DNA of 55,757 nt, from contig MU616680.1 in the NCBI GenBank assembly GCA_025201705.1, positions 1,625 through 57,381 of the forward strand, given 5' to 3'. Below, piece after piece: positions 1 through 12,822 of the stretch. The stretch's first letter is position 1; every line of letters starts with the position of its first letter. The notes under the pieces were generated by a model. It had not been told where the DNA came from and ran no database searches. It worked only from the letters and a program-made list of their open reading frames with translations. This stretch comes from Dissophora ornata. Taxonomy: Eukaryota; Mortierellomycota; Mortierellomycetes; Mortierellales; Mortierellaceae. The translations under genes and the position numbers were made by a program.

Positions 1-1181
1 CTGTCTAAACTAAAAAAAAAAAAAAAAAATAGCAGTCAGTAACCTAACCGAATAAAACCATTTCACATTCTTTTTTTTAATAGAAAAATAATATTTCGAC
101 ATCGCGCATAAGCCATCTTGCCTTTCAAAACGAGGATCGTTTGGTTTTGTTCGGCGTCAATCAGCACTGCATGTCCTCTTCGCGCTTCTGATCGTTATTT
201 AGCAGCTCGCTGGGGAATAGCAGCATGCATGTTGCAGAGTGTTGCAAACGGTCGATGCCCCAGTTTTTGAGTTGGGCATGAGTAACGCTGGGGAGTGCTG
301 ACTGGCCCCCTCTACTCTTACAGCTGTCCGCAGTTAGCCTGCCATGGTCTAGGGCGCCTTAATAATTCTCAAGTCTGGCTGGGTCTCTCGAAATATCTGC
401 TTGCTTGCTGTTCTTCTTTGGAGTTGTCTCTCTCTATCACCTACGATGTATTGTCCCTCATGTGGGGATTTGTTTGTTCAGTGCAATATTTGGGGTATCA
501 TGGCTTGTGACCTGCCCGCGGTGTACTCTGCACAGCGCTTTGTTGAGTTCACTAAGAATAACGCGAGGTAGCTGACTGACAACAAGCCCACGTTGTGAGA
601 ATAGAAAAAAAAATGCAAATTAAGAGATTTATTATAGGCAATAACGCCCCACGCGTGTTCTGTCTGACTATCTGTCACACTGGTGTTCGCAGTCTGTCAA
701 TGACATGTAAAAATAGGACACATCCAATTTTTTTCCTCTCTTGGCACGCGAGTTCCGGTCCCGATTATCTGCCACGCTGAAGGGAAGAAAGGTCCACAAA
801 AAAAAATACAATACAAGAAAAATAATGCTACATAATCAAAATACTTGGGAGGCAATGATCCGGTGGCGTGCGAACAACAAAATAAAAATCGAAAATGGGC
901 GGTATATGGAAACATGTGGCAAAAGTAAAAAATCATGAAAGAGAAAGTGAGAGAGAGACTATACAGGTTAAAACAGTATGACACAGCGTGTCAAAAAAAA
1001 TAGGAAGAAAAACATGGCTGGTAGAAAAATATGACTGAAAGAATTAGAAATAAAACAAAGAACGGGTCCCATGCCGTCTAGTCATCACTAAGCTTGTTGT
1101 TTGCTGGGATGTAAGCTCGAAAGCAATTCTCCTAGGGCCTAAAAGTTCAACAGAATCAAGAATAGAAATATGAATCAGTGA
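1..1181. other. Intergenic, AT-rich, no gene seen
   Basis: No reading frame here looks like protein; the longest are under 100 codons and of low complexity. The stretch holds an 18-base A run at 12-29 and many short A or T runs. Its right end should contain the 3' untranslated region of the histidine kinase gene, which is read leftwards and stops at 1182. Confidence 0.7.
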
Positions 1182-4100
1182 TTAAACTTGACAGGTGGGG
1201 GGAGCCATCTCTGTCGTTACCAGACACAAGATGTGAGTAGTCATTACCGTGAGGCTGACGGGTTTGGTCAGGTATCCATCAACTCCGCACTCAAACGCAA
1301 GTTGTTTGTCCTCCTCGCCCGCAAGTCCAGTCAATGCAAAGATCGTTGAGTGGCGGTATCCTCTTCTCTCGGTGTCGGGTAGTACATTGGTTCCTCCTGC
1401 GCCCCGTGAACCTTCCATGCTGCTGGTCGTCATCTCTGGCATTGACATTCTATGCTGCCTCACCATGCTCTGCTCAAACTCGCGAATCCGCTTCGTTGCC
1501 AAGTTGCCATCCATAACGGGCATCTGCAGATCCATCAGAACAAACTCGAATCCAGAACGGCCCTGGCGTCTCCACACCTCCTCTTGGAACCGCTCCACCC
1601 CTAACTTTCCGTTCTCAGCCTCAACAACAGAGACACCGCGTTTCTTCAAAAACGTTCTCAAGATCATACGGTTTGTCATGTTATCCTCCACGATCAACAC
1701 TCGAGGAACAGGCTTGAGAACGCCAAGCTGGTCCGTACCCTCCGGGGCCAGCGATTGACGAAGGACATTGGTTGGATTTCCTGTGGATGTTTCCTCCTTC
1801 GAACCTTGCTTCTTGACGTTGGCTTTGGACGGTCCCTGTCTCTGACTCACAAAGTTCCGGATCGATCTTTGAGGCTTGGGTTTGGTTCCTACTTTATCAC
1901 GGGTAGTCACGGCTGCTGAAGCATCCTGTCCATCTTCCGAGGGAGCAAGGACAAGTCCGCCAGGGGAGTGAAGAGGGACCAAGGCTCCACCGAGTGTGGT
2001 GATACCTTTCGGAGACGTAGGAAACTTGAATACCGGCTTGATCATAGTCCCTACAGACAACGTACGAGTGTCGTGGATGCCGAGCGTCATTGTAGTAATA
2101 TGAGGGACAGTTGTGGACCGAAGCAATGGAGTTGGCGAGGGATACGTCGTCTCCAAATCATCCATCGGCTCAGGAGAACAATACATATAGTCGTCAGTAG
2201 CAAAGCAATTGCGCAAGCAGCCTAACAGCTTGAGCGGACCTGTTGGCTTTGGCATGAGCACGACTCTTGTGGGGCAGTCCAGTCTACCAGATCCATACCA
2301 GGACCTCTTGTAGGCTTCGACGAGGTTTCGAGCCTTCTTCTCGCTCGAGATCGAGGTTAGCATCAACAGCGGCACTGGTTCCAACGATGAGCCCACACCC
2401 TGAATCTGCGAGACTGCGTGCTGGTCGGCCCAGTGTGAAAGATAGGCCTTGAGTCTCGGTAAGTCATCATTGAAGATGAGAAGCTCGCATCGCGATTGGT
2501 CGTTCAGGTCCTTCAGCATGTCTTCAGGACTGATATCCTGCTCATTTCCTCTCTCCACGTTCATATTGAGGTCCTGGCCCATGATGCGTTCGCCCATAAT
2601 CTTCCACAATCTGTCCGTGCTGACTGTTGCATCGCCAGTATAGAAGCGGCAGGACCTCTCCTGCCAGACTCCTTCCTCATCCCTCAGCGATTTTGTCACG
2701 TTGGGCGAGGGCTTGGCCCAAATCAAAACCCGCGCAACACAACCTTTTCCTTCAATGCCTTCGCTCCAGATCTCAAGCCAGCCACCTAGACTCTCGACCA
2801 AAAGCTTGACCAGTGCCAGACCAAGTCCTGTTCCAGCTTGAAGTGGATCTTCCTGTGAAAAACGCTGGAAGAGTTGTCTGTCGACATACTCGGGTGAGAT
2901 GCCCTTACCCGTGTCTCGCACTGTAAAGAGAACTGGGCGCGAATCTGCTAGAGGAGGCTTAAGAGGGAACGTGGCAAGGGGCGGTGAAACCGCCGAGATC
3001 TCTACGAAGCCCGTTGTCGTGAATTTCAGCGCATTCTCTAGGAGCTATGGGGCCACATGACAGTATACATGGTTAGCATTGATCGAGTGAAATACCAGCG
3101 TGAGGTTCTTCTGTTCCAGCGCCACCTCTTACCTGTGTCAGAATACGCTTGACCACCGGCACGTTCAGCATAAAGTTCCAATGTGCTTCCTGGTCTGGAC
3201 CTTTTTCTGGCTCATCCATAGCTACCATCAATTCAAGCCCGATCTTTTGTTCCTGACGAAGCCCTGCGCTAGAATATGTCTCGTAAGAGTCAATCGAAGA
3301 CGCGTCACCATTCGCAGATCCTTCCATGGACGCTCGGTTGCCTGAATGACCCTGAATTGGGGTTGTTGATCTCATGGAGACGCCATAATTGGGGTTTGGT
3401 GCAGAGGTTGAGGCCGACGACAAAAGGGTGGCCAAAGAAGGCTTTGTCCAAGATGGCACAACTACCAGGTTCTTGTCAATACAAGATTTGGCCATTGTTC
3501 CTGCTACCTGCTCGCACAGCTCACGGATGTCAATTTCCGCTACCTGTGTATATAGGCTTGGAATGGAGCTTTGGCTACGTTCAGAGCAATCCAAGTCTGC
3601 GCTGTTGTCGGGATCCAGGTCTGCCAAGTCAATAATGTTGTTGATGGTATCAATTAGGATTTTGCCTGAGGCCTCTGCAGAGGCTATCAGCGACAGCTGG
3701 TGTTCATTTAGTGTCTCGTCGGCGTTGGTATATAGTAACTCCAGGATGCCTAATATGATATGAAGCGGTGTCCGGAGTTCATGAGAGATACTAGGAGTGA
3801 AATGGAGAGAGAAGCAAGCAAGATTATGTAGTAAGCAGACGTTGCTAATAAGAGTGCACAACTAAAAAAATAAAATAAAAAAATACCCACCTTTTGATGA
3901 AGACTCCCTTGGCTTTGTCAGCAGCCTCCACTCGTCGCTTTAGTACTTCTGTGACCAGGCACGATCCAAAATTTTTGAGATAAATTCTCTCGTGAACCGA
4001 AAATTGCTTTGTATGGGAGGATGACAATACGACAAAATATGCCCAAGGCTCCTCAACCTTGTTTGTAGCACGGTTGGCTGAAGATGCTCCACGGATAGGT

Positions 4101-7003
4101 ATCACGACGCAGGACTTGTAGGGTGAGTTTGAGCCAGCTGAGAGCTCTGGGAGCGTGCCTTGGAAAGTGTGGCAAAGCAAAGTGCTCCGATTCGAAACCT
4201 TGGGTGCAGCGCTGGCGGATTCAGTCTTTGAGGGTCTAAAAAAGTCGTTCACCTCAGATGAAGTGGAGCAGCTGAAGAGGGGACACTGTTCCAAGGTTCG
4301 CACTGGAACCGGTTTCTCCTGACGGACGTAGCTCAACATCTCTAAAACGATTGGAAGGTCTCTGTCCCAGTCAGGCTCAACGGTGGTATGGAGAACGTCT
4401 CCCAGGCGATGGGGCCGACAACCTTCATTATTGCAGATCCAAGTGTCGCCCTGTCGTCGAGCCATGTGCACCGATTCATCCAATACCGACGTTTTGGAGG
4501 AAGCTAAGCAAGTCAGAGCTGGCCTGGATGTATTCTGCCGTGGCTCAGCCCCACCAGCCGTTCCGACTGATCCTGTAGCTCGTGATCCAGCACCCAGGTA
4601 ATTCCATACAACGTTCGATCCATTCAGTGGCATGAAAGACTTGTTAGCCGAAGCCTGGACGAGATAAACAGCATCAACATTCATTGTTGCCTGAATCATG
4701 TTGCACGCCGATGGGAACGCAACATCCTGCAGACGACCACCACTGGGTTTTGGTACGGGGTCTTGGCTCGAACGAGATCCTAGTGCGTTGGAGAAAAGTG
4801 TTGGGGAACCAGTCGGTGTTGGAAGCACTTGGTCTGAAGGCGGTGCGATATACGTGGCGCTCCCTGGTCCTGCCGACATGGGACCAGCCACGACTGCAGG
4901 CGTATCAGAAATTGTGGTCGTTGTCACACCATCAGTCACAGGAGAGGCTCGAGGCTGGAATAGTCCAGAGTGAGTTGTTTCTGTGCTCGAACTTGAGCCA
5001 GAGCCGGCAGGCGCCGGGAAGGTTGATTGGTTGCCAGGCATGTCTAGGCAACCGCGCACCCAGCTTGTGATGTCCCGCATCATACGGGTTCGCGTGCAGA
5101 GCTGTACTTGGTCATTCCAGAGCTCCATCTCTCTCATGACGACGGACGCGAAGTCGACTAGCAGCATCTTTTCCGTTTCTGGGAATTCAGTTCGAGGCCT
5201 GGAGTCGATAACACACAGGGTCCCGATATTGAGCCCATCAGAGGTGGCGAGAGCTGCACCCGCATAGAATCGCACCTTGGGGTCACCTGTCACGGTGGGC
5301 AGACTCTTGAACCTCCAGTCCTGAGAAGCATCCAGGACAACTAAGGGGTCACTAGGATGTCTCAGGACTGCGTGGCCGCTCAATGACAATTCTCTGGGGC
5401 ACCCCATATTCCCAGTGCGATGGGTCGCCTTGACGGAGATCTGATCGCGGTCCACCAGACAGATCATACAGCGTTCCACGCCCAAGATTGTTGCTACGAG
5501 ACGTGCAACCCTTTGAAAGTTCACATCGGTACCAGTCCCGAGGATTTGAAGGCTGTATAGCGCCTTGAGACGCTTCTCTTCTGTAGGAGGGATAGGTGCA
5601 GCCAAGAAGGGTGGTGGGTTTGTTATTCCAGTATCTTCGACATAGGCGGGAAACGGTGGAAAGTCTGATCCGAGTCGTGAACACGGTTGGGGTCGGGGCT
5701 GTTCATTAGAGAAATGTCCCTGACCGTAGGCTTTCAAAAACTCTTCCCATGACTTGAACTCATTACTGTGGGACTGAATTTTGGGTGTGTACACACTTTG
5801 GACCTTTTGTTTCAACAGAGTGGGCTTGGGTTTCGCAGGAGATGCGTCCGATGAATCGAATGGGGTCGGTGGTGTCGGGTTACCACCAATGAAGGGTGGT
5901 CGACCGCGCATGCTCTGGGCGAATCCGGAGAGCCTGTCTGCAAAACCAGCACTGGAAGACTGTGATGAGGACGCGCCCTGTCCTGATTCGGAGACTCGCC
6001 TCGTCCTTGCTTCGCTCACCTTGAGCTGATCCAAGCTCGATTCCTGTCCGCTTCGACTGCGGCACAAATCCCCTGCAACGGAGACTGTGTCTAGTCCGAG
6101 ACTTGCGTAGCTGTCCATTCTATTGGAATCATTCTCTGTAGACTCGAGGCATAGCCGTTGCATTGGTTTTAGACCACTAGGTATGGAGAACTTCAGAATA
6201 AGCATCCAGTGCGTAGTCATAAACACGTTCATCTAATTTGTGGCCATCTGCGCAGACAACATGGGCGTCGAACGATAAACAATTTAGGTGGACACATGCG
6301 TGTTACACGGGCGCGTGAAGAAGTACATGTGGATCACGGGCTGTGTAGTTTACCTTGATGCTTCATTGGCGGTAATGGGGCTTGGATGGGACTCGAGGCC
6401 ATCTGAAAAGTGGCCCCTGGTGAAGCCAGGCATCCAGTTAAGTGTCTGTCCTCTGGACCAGCGACGCTCGTTGATCAATGTCTCTGTGATCGATCTCCGG
6501 GGCTGCATAGGGCTTGCAGGAGGCGCTGGCACACCAAGGACAGAGCCTGGGACTGATGGGAGAAGTGTGGAGAGGATAGACGACGAGAAAGAACGTAGTG
6601 ACGACGGGTCCTGCAGGTTCCCCAGTTGCTGGTGAATATCGTGTTGGGGCTGTAATACCTGTGGCCGTGGTCTTGTAGGTCTACTTGGAACCTGACGGCT
6701 GTCGGTAAGCTCCTGATCCGCAGGATTACCACTGTACTCATTACCGTGGAAGTTTCCTTCCGTGAGGCAAGACACGTCTGGGTCGTGGGGGTGAGGCGGG
6801 CCATTAGTTGAAGAGGACCAGGCGTCGCCTGTTTGTTGAGCTGCAAAGACACCGAGGGCAGGCAGTGGTGAGGTGATGGCACGTATGAATCGAGGCCTCT
6901 GTTGCGGTATTGGTGAGGGGCGTGTTGATTCCGACTGATCCTCAGAGCTCATGCCGTCGGAGGAGGGCGTGGACGAGGTGGGAGAGAGAGGGAGAAAGGA
7001 CAT
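1182..7003 (-). CDS. Hybrid histidine kinase, GAF type, with degenerate and true receiver domains
   Basis: Phosphorelay sensor kinase: it should autophosphorylate on His and pass phosphate to its own receiver and then to a phosphotransfer protein. Model, read leftwards: exons 7003-6354, 6176-3891, 3790-3133 and 3044-1182, all GT-AG, 5457 nt, 1818 residues; ATG at 7001-7003. Residues 1-420 are Ser/Pro-rich and look disordered. A GAF domain spans about 425-570, and a second GAF-like stretch with long insertions fills 690-965. The H-box SHELRTPLH gives phospho-accepting His982. The HATPase N-box is LLENALKF (Asn1202), followed by RDTGKG (1241-1246) and GTGLGL (1269-1274). About 1328-1479 resembles a worn receiver (LLIFNDDLP, then LMPKP). 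The C-terminal receiver has IVEDN, FVLMDLQMP (Asp1703) and LTKP (Lys1792). No transmembrane segment is seen, so it is probably cytosolic. The stimulus is unknown. Intron 1 is the least certain junction. Confidence 0.9.
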
Positions 7004-8809
7004 TGCTGTTCTTTGCTCGCCGTGTTTCCTAGCGGCGGTTGGTGGCGGTTCTGCAGAGACCTACAGACTGGTGGGTGGAGAAATGGAGAGGGCATGAGGG
7101 CGAGTTAGAGAATGCGAGACGATGGCCACATGCACAGAGGGGAGAGGAGTGCTGATGAATGTGAATATGGGTTGTTTGTCTCTACATGTTCATCCATGGA
7201 TCGTTGACGGCAAGAGAAAGAAGGCGGCTGTAGGAAGGGTAAAGGAAAGGGAGAACGAGAGGGAAATTACGACGTTCACACATGGACGCACTTTTCAGAG
7301 GGGTGCCGTGTGCACCAATAATAAAGAGTGCAGGGCAATTGCAGCAGACTGCAGCAGAGCAGCAGCGGAAGATGCAGCCATTTGCCGCTTCGACCAACTG
7401 GCAGCGGGGGCAGGGGCAGGGGCAGGGGCAGCGATAATGAAAGTATGCACTCACGTAACGCGAAGAGCAAAATATAAAGACAGTTCCAGCACTGACCGAC
7501 AGACAAGCAGGCTGGCTGGCAGACTGGCAGACAGACTGGGCAACTGACTGACAGAACGACAGACTGGCTGGTCGGGTGAATTAGCGGTCTGTTTGAGGAT
7601 GCTTGCCTCTTACGGCGATCCTTTCTGGTTGGGGGAAAGCGTGTTGTACTTTTATGGAAGCTGCAGCGTTCTGTTGTCACTTGCCACTTGTTATTGTTTC
7701 CTCCTATGATGTCTGTTCCTGGACGATTGATGTTTATTGATGCGAGGGAAGGGTGGGCTGAAGAATAGAACAGGGTAGGAGACGAGCAATGGAGCAGTGG
7801 CGAGATGGAGGAGTGGGAGGGGAAGTGAATGGAATGGAGCCGAACGGAGCAAAGGAAGGGATTTTGAAAACAGCGAAGGATGGAAATCCACAACCTGCAC
7901 AAACACACAGACACACAGAAGACGAGGGAGAAAGTAGAGGGAAACCGAGAAGTCTTTGATTCAGCAATCGATTCGGTCACGTGTGGACAGACCTCTCACA
8001 ACTCACAGGCCGCACATTGGTCTGTCGCTCCAAACCTCGCTAGAATCAGCTAGTCTCCAAAAGGGAACAGTAGTCCAGAACACAACTGCGCTCCCCTGAG
8101 TCTGGCATCTTCGCTGTTTGTCCATCCAAGACCACACCTGTGTTGCCATGGATGTCGTAACTATTTCTTGTTTTCTGATACCGACTGTTGCCCTTCTGCG
8201 CCAGGTCGCAACCCAAGAAAGTGGATAGCAGGCTGGAAATGGCCAACAAGAGATCGCCGCCCCACTCTACGTACTGTAAAAACATAACTTTACTTGCTTC
8301 GCGGACAAGGACGGGAGATATTCCTGCATTGCCTACGCGTAATTGCCTCAGCTGCTGGTCATATCACGCATCCTCTTTAGTATTGACTACAATGAACAAT
8401 GCAAGCACGATGCACATGTGTGGCAATGTTTAGATACACAAGCATCAGGGACATTCGCGATAGCGAGAGGTGCAGTGACAGCGCAGGGGTATCTCCCCGG
8501 ACAGTCGTCTCTTTAAATAGCTGCCTTGACACACACCATTCAGCACACGCCGTGCATCACACAAAGAGAGCGCACACCACACACGCTATTTGTCCTGTCT
8601 CCAACCTGGCTCTATTCCCGCAAGTTCTAGCCAGTCAGGGTTTCAGTGTCGTTGTGTTTTTTTTCAATTCAAGGTTGAAGAGGCGCTCTCCCACCGCGGT
8701 ATCACTCACTGGCTCTTTGTTGTATTCTCTTTCCCTCCTCTAATTCGCAGGGAAAGAAAAGAATCTTGGTGAATAAACAAACTGTGCTGCAATTGGCGCG
8801 CCTCAGTTG
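7004..8809. other. Intergenic region upstream of the histidine kinase, repeat-bearing
   Basis: No convincing gene. The part next to 7003 should be the promoter and leader of the kinase gene. Short GGGGCA units repeat at about 7404-7432, and an imperfect CTGGCAGA-like repeat fills about 7495-7575. A long leftward reading frame at 7276-7980 is a low-complexity product of GA/CT-rich DNA. On the right, CTTTAAATAG near 8512 and a pyrimidine tract ending in CGCAG near 8751 look like a promoter and a leader splice acceptor for a rightward transcript. Confidence 0.5.
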
Positions 8810-9310
8810 ATGAAGCAACCTTGTACCGGCGACCTGCTCTCGGATCTCAGGTTCGATCTGGAGATCCCGATCCAGGAGCTCAAAATTTTCGCATTGCCTT
8901 CAATACCAGGACGCGCCTCGTTCTTAAATCAATCCAATCCATTCAAGCTAAAGGACATTAAGAAGAGAAGCCATCGTCAGGACTATCATTTCGTCCTCCA
9001 TGGAAAACCCCTCATCTTCTCTCTGTATTCCTTGTTCTCTAGAACCTTCTTCGTTTCTGTTATCACTTTGCCTCATTTTCAAACTGGGAGTGTTTATTAT
9101 GACCAATTTTTGTCACTCGGGCAGAATTTCTTTTGTTTTTTTTGTCGTTTGTCAATTATTGTTTTCTATTGTGTCGTTTACCAGCCCGCGGTAGGACAAA
9201 ACGTAAACAGGTACACATACCCAGCAAACTCTTATTTTTTTATGCACCAGATACCGTTTGTGCTTGCGCGTCACTTTGGGGGGGAGAGATGTAACCCTGG
9301 ACATGTTTAA
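8810..9310 (+). CDS. Weak small hypothetical ORF
   Basis: An ATG at 8810 opens a frame of 166 codons. The first half is moderately polar (for example SNPFKLKDIKKRSHRQDYHF); the second half is rich in Phe, Leu, Val and Tyr and comes from AT-rich DNA, so it may be untranslated sequence read by chance or the true gene may stop or splice earlier. A TATA-like CTTTAAATAG lies about 300 bases upstream and a plausible leader splice acceptor about 60 bases upstream. I recognise no family. It is listed because the upstream sequence looks like a transcription unit. Confidence 0.2.
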   Translation: MKQPCTGDLLSDLRFDLEIPIQELKIFALPSIPGRASFLNQSNPFKLKDIKKRSHRQDYHFVLHGKPLIFSLYSLFSRTFFVSVITLPHFQTGSVYYDQFLSLGQNFFCFFCRLSIIVFYCVVYQPAVGQNVNRYTYPANSYFFMHQIPFVLARHFGGERCNPGHV

Positions 9311-10250
9311 AGATATTGGCCTCTCGTTTACAAAAGTTCTCAGTCGCAGAATCGCTAGCGACAATAAAAATCGCGCCGTAGAACTCGCATAATGCCCTAC
9401 CATTATATTCTGTTTTCAAACAATCACGTAGTTCCATCTCTATCCACCACCAACAAGCGCCACTACGGCCACAATAGCAACAATAAAAGACTCGCTGTAC
9501 AACCATCCTCGACTTAGTATTACAGTTAATGACCTATTCATCGTTCATGTCAACTTAAAACATATTTTACTCTTGTGTTATTTCACATCCCCGATCCTAC
9601 CGGCTGTTTCACTGAACAGCAGAAGGAAAGGTTTTATTATGCATCTCTTCTCTCTTTCTTTTGTCGAAATGCTTCATTTTAGATCCAGAAATGGTTAGAC
9701 TGGAATGTTTCATAGTAAATTCACACATGCGATATGCAGCTGGACTATGTCAGGACGCGTTCTGAAGGCGCTATGCTAATCAGGCCCATGAATCGTGAGC
9801 ACAAGGGTTATTGCGCAAGAGTGTATGAGTGTATAAGCGGGGCACTCCTGATGCTATCTGAGAATGTTATCTCTTGCTTTTCCTTTCCCTTCCTTCCCTT
9901 GAATGTAGTCCCCGTTCGACAGGATCTAGAACAAACCATACCAAAGGATTACAAAGTCGACTGCGTGAATACTTTGGATTGGAGTAGGTGCATCGAACAA
10001 TGCGTGCGGCTTGGAGCTCAATACAAATAGAATGATGGCTGGATCTGCCTATCACGATTACGGAAGCGATAATGAATATAAAATAACACTAACGCGCATT
10101 GTCGCATGTTCGCGCGTGTGCATGCCCCCGAGACGAGGAGGAGAATGCAACACGTTTTCGATGTTTATTAAAAAAAAACGTCAATGCTGTTAGTGTTCCA
10201 TCCATTTTCCGTCCCAGCCTTTGGACTGATGTGTGGATGCACTTGTTCCT
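9311..10250. other. Intergenic, 3' flank of the FANCB-like gene
   Basis: No gene-like frame. The right end carries the 3' untranslated region of the leftward gene that stops at 10251, including its poly(A) signal at 10164-10169. Confidence 0.55.
10164..10169 (-). terminator. Poly(A) signal AATAAA
   Basis: TTTATT on the plus strand reads AATAAA leftwards, about 80 bases past the stop codon at 10251. Confidence 0.55.
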
Positions 10251-12822
10251 TCAAGCAAACCGTGCACACAGCAGAATTGCCTTTCTTGCTGATTGCATCG
10301 CAAAAGCATCCGTTCGCGCCTGGAACACCACGTCCCAGGAGTCTTGCAGTCCTCCCTTTTCAAATTGAGTTGACGGTGTGGCCCTCGCGATCAAATCCTC
10401 CTCTAATGCTCCAAATGCTGACCTGCCCTCGTGCGTGGAGAGCCCTAACCCATCCTGCAGAAGCACTGAAAGTCTGGTGCATGAGATGCCATCAAGCCGA
10501 CAGCCGACGTGTGATGGGAGGACTATATCGGCTATCAGGTAATTGGAATGTATAAATGTATATCAGCGTTGTGGCTAGATCCCGTGCCCGATGCTAGCAA
10601 TGTTTGCAGTCTTGGGAATGTAAACATACCGAGCGGTATCTGCCACGCCGGAGGGCAATCCTCTCGGACAGAGAATGTCGAGATAGAAAGAGTGCAATGA
10701 CGCATGTCTGAGCTGGCCTCATGACCCAACTTCTGGTTGAAATGTAAGATGACCGTGTTCGACAGAATCCTTTTCACAGCGCGCGATCTGTCAAAAAATT
10801 CGTCGTCCCGCAGTGCCAAAGAATTCGCTGAGATGACACCTACAAGTAAGGTGCTTTCTTTCGGATTCATTTGAGAAAAAATTTGTCCGCGTGAATTTCG
10901 CTGGGCGACTGAGAGATGGAGATTGTATAAGGTCTGATTTGACTGATTCCTTATGTAAGCCCCAAACCATATTGAGTCTCCCAACTTGGATGAAATCCAT
11001 CCTGAAGTGCACTCCAAGACTTCGAGAGGGTCCACCGACTCTGTCACGCCAAAGCTGTCACTTCCTGTTTCCATAAGAAATGATGGAGCCACCGTGCTAC
11101 CCACGATTGGGATCAGACGTTCCAGTACTCGCTTCCGGCGCTGCTCCCTCTTCCTCTCAAACAGTGCATTATCGTCTCTTGGTGTTGCCCCATTGAGAGT
11201 TCCAGCCGCACCTCCAGTGCTGAGTACAGATCTAAGCGGTCCGCTCATCAGATCTTGAAAGCCCTGAATTATTTCGCCCTTGCTGACAAGCGAGGCCTGT
11301 AGGCGCTGTACTCGTTTGCGCTTGAGTTCCAACTGTTGATCCAGTACACCAAGCGCAATGTCCAAGTTTTCCTTTGCCTTAGCTACGCTTTCTTCTTCTA
11401 AAGCCGCGTTGGGTATTGTGTGCGAGTGTGTTGATGACGGATAGATGACACAATCATATGCTGGCTGTCCACATAATGTCATGACAGAGCAAAGGCCAAC
11501 ATTTCGTACATCGGCCAAAATGACGTTGTCCCGGATCTTGGTCCAGTCTTTTAAACGACATGATACAATACGAATCTGGTCAGAAAACTGTGCACCAATA
11601 AACAGTGTCCCTGAGGTTGAATGATAATAATATCAACTGCGCACTTACTCTTCAGCAACCGACCCGTCATCGCATCGTACAAAGAGCTTGTCCCCTCAGC
11701 ATTGACCATAAGGCATAGCCTGGAAACGCGCTCCGTAGCTTGACATTCCGCTATAGTTCTGTGAGTATCAGCATATTAGCAAACGAATAGATTCATGGAC
11801 CGCAGCCCTCCATTCGAGCTTTCACTTACAGTTCCACAGAAGGAGCTGGAAACGCAACGCTCCACTGGAGGACGCCATGCTGGAAAAAGACTAGCTCGCC
11901 GGAACGTGTCTGCGCCCAAACACATCCAAATGGCGTGGTTGTTGGTTGAGCCGTTTGATCTTTAGGGGAGTCAGCATAGCGGTCTGAGATGAGGATGCGC
12001 TGCAGGTTGCTCCTGTACTCCGCAGGGATTGCATTGACATGGATGCTTGGTGCTGGATCTCTCCGATCCTGTATACCGCGCATTAGACATTGCCCTTGGG
12101 TGATCATGATCCGATTCTGATCGATAGGATGATTATATATCAAACACCAAGGTTGGCTGCTGGCACTTTCTGTTATGCCGGCTATGTGACCTGTCTCCAA
12201 GTGGCCTTGAAGTAGACGCTGCTGGCTGGGAGTCCATTCAAAGAGGTCGAATCCGCTGAGTCGATCTAGTCTGTTGCTTTTTGACGTAATCACAATACTT
12301 TCGCTGGATACAGCACGGCACACTATACATGGATCCAGGAGTAAGTAAACAGGCCCTTTTCTAAACAACATGTGCCCCCCGAACCAGTAGCTTACACTCT
12401 ATACGTGGTAGGTCTACACCAAGGCGCGCCACGAGCGATTGGCTGTTAGGGTCTACCCGGTGACATTCCAGTTGCTCAAGTGTAGTATCATATATAACCA
12501 AGTGAGGCAGCATACTGTAGTTGGATGAGAATAATGTGTTAAACTCCTGGACCATATCGTGACAATGGATGTTCCCTACTGATGCTAGCCCGAGAACTCA
12601 CAGAGCGTCCTCGCTGGAACAAAGCTCTTGGAAACAGATAATCCTGGGTGTCTGGGAGCATTGAGTCGATACTGTGATCTGCTTTTGATGATCCAGCGTT
12701 GCTGCACCCTCTGTCCCGTTGGACACTGTCAGCTTATAGACGTCCACCTGAATGCGGGCCAGCCCCTGGGACAAATCGGAGACGGTGGCAGACAGAATGT
12801 AAGGGGCATGATGTAGCCACAT
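10251..12822 (-). CDS. Beta-propeller / coiled-coil protein, possibly FANCB- or FAAP100-like
   Basis: Read leftwards, exons 12822-12602, 12514-12396, 12322-11830, 11758-11649, 11610-10630 and 10531-10251 give 2205 nt, 734 residues. Introns are 87, 73, 71, 38 and 98 nt; the 38-nt one is unusually short. Residues 1-380 carry spaced beta-strand and turn patterns such as LPHLVIYD, PWCLIYNH, GELVFFQHG and LFIGAQFSDQIRIV, as in a propeller. A charged coiled coil fills about 386-436 (LDQQLELKRKRVQRLQ). Then comes a region with WISSKLGDSIWFGAYIRN, resembling a beta-sandwich. Propeller, then coiled coil, then beta domain is the plan of FANCB and FAAP100 of the Fanconi core complex, which helps monoubiquitinate FANCD2/FANCI at DNA crosslinks. 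The match is by architecture and recall only. Protein-like sequence extends upstream of the chosen ATG in another frame, so a further 5' exon is possible. The gene is divergent from IBA57, 286 bases apart. Confidence 0.7.

Noticed and set aside
7495..7575. Imperfect CTGGCAGA-like repeat as a possible minisatellite locus
   Set aside because: Only a few irregular units; more likely simple-sequence drift in the kinase upstream region.
7276..7980. 234-codon minus-strand frame
   Set aside because: Composition is dominated by Ser, Leu, Pro and Cys from GA/CT repeats; no start context, no homology-like pattern.
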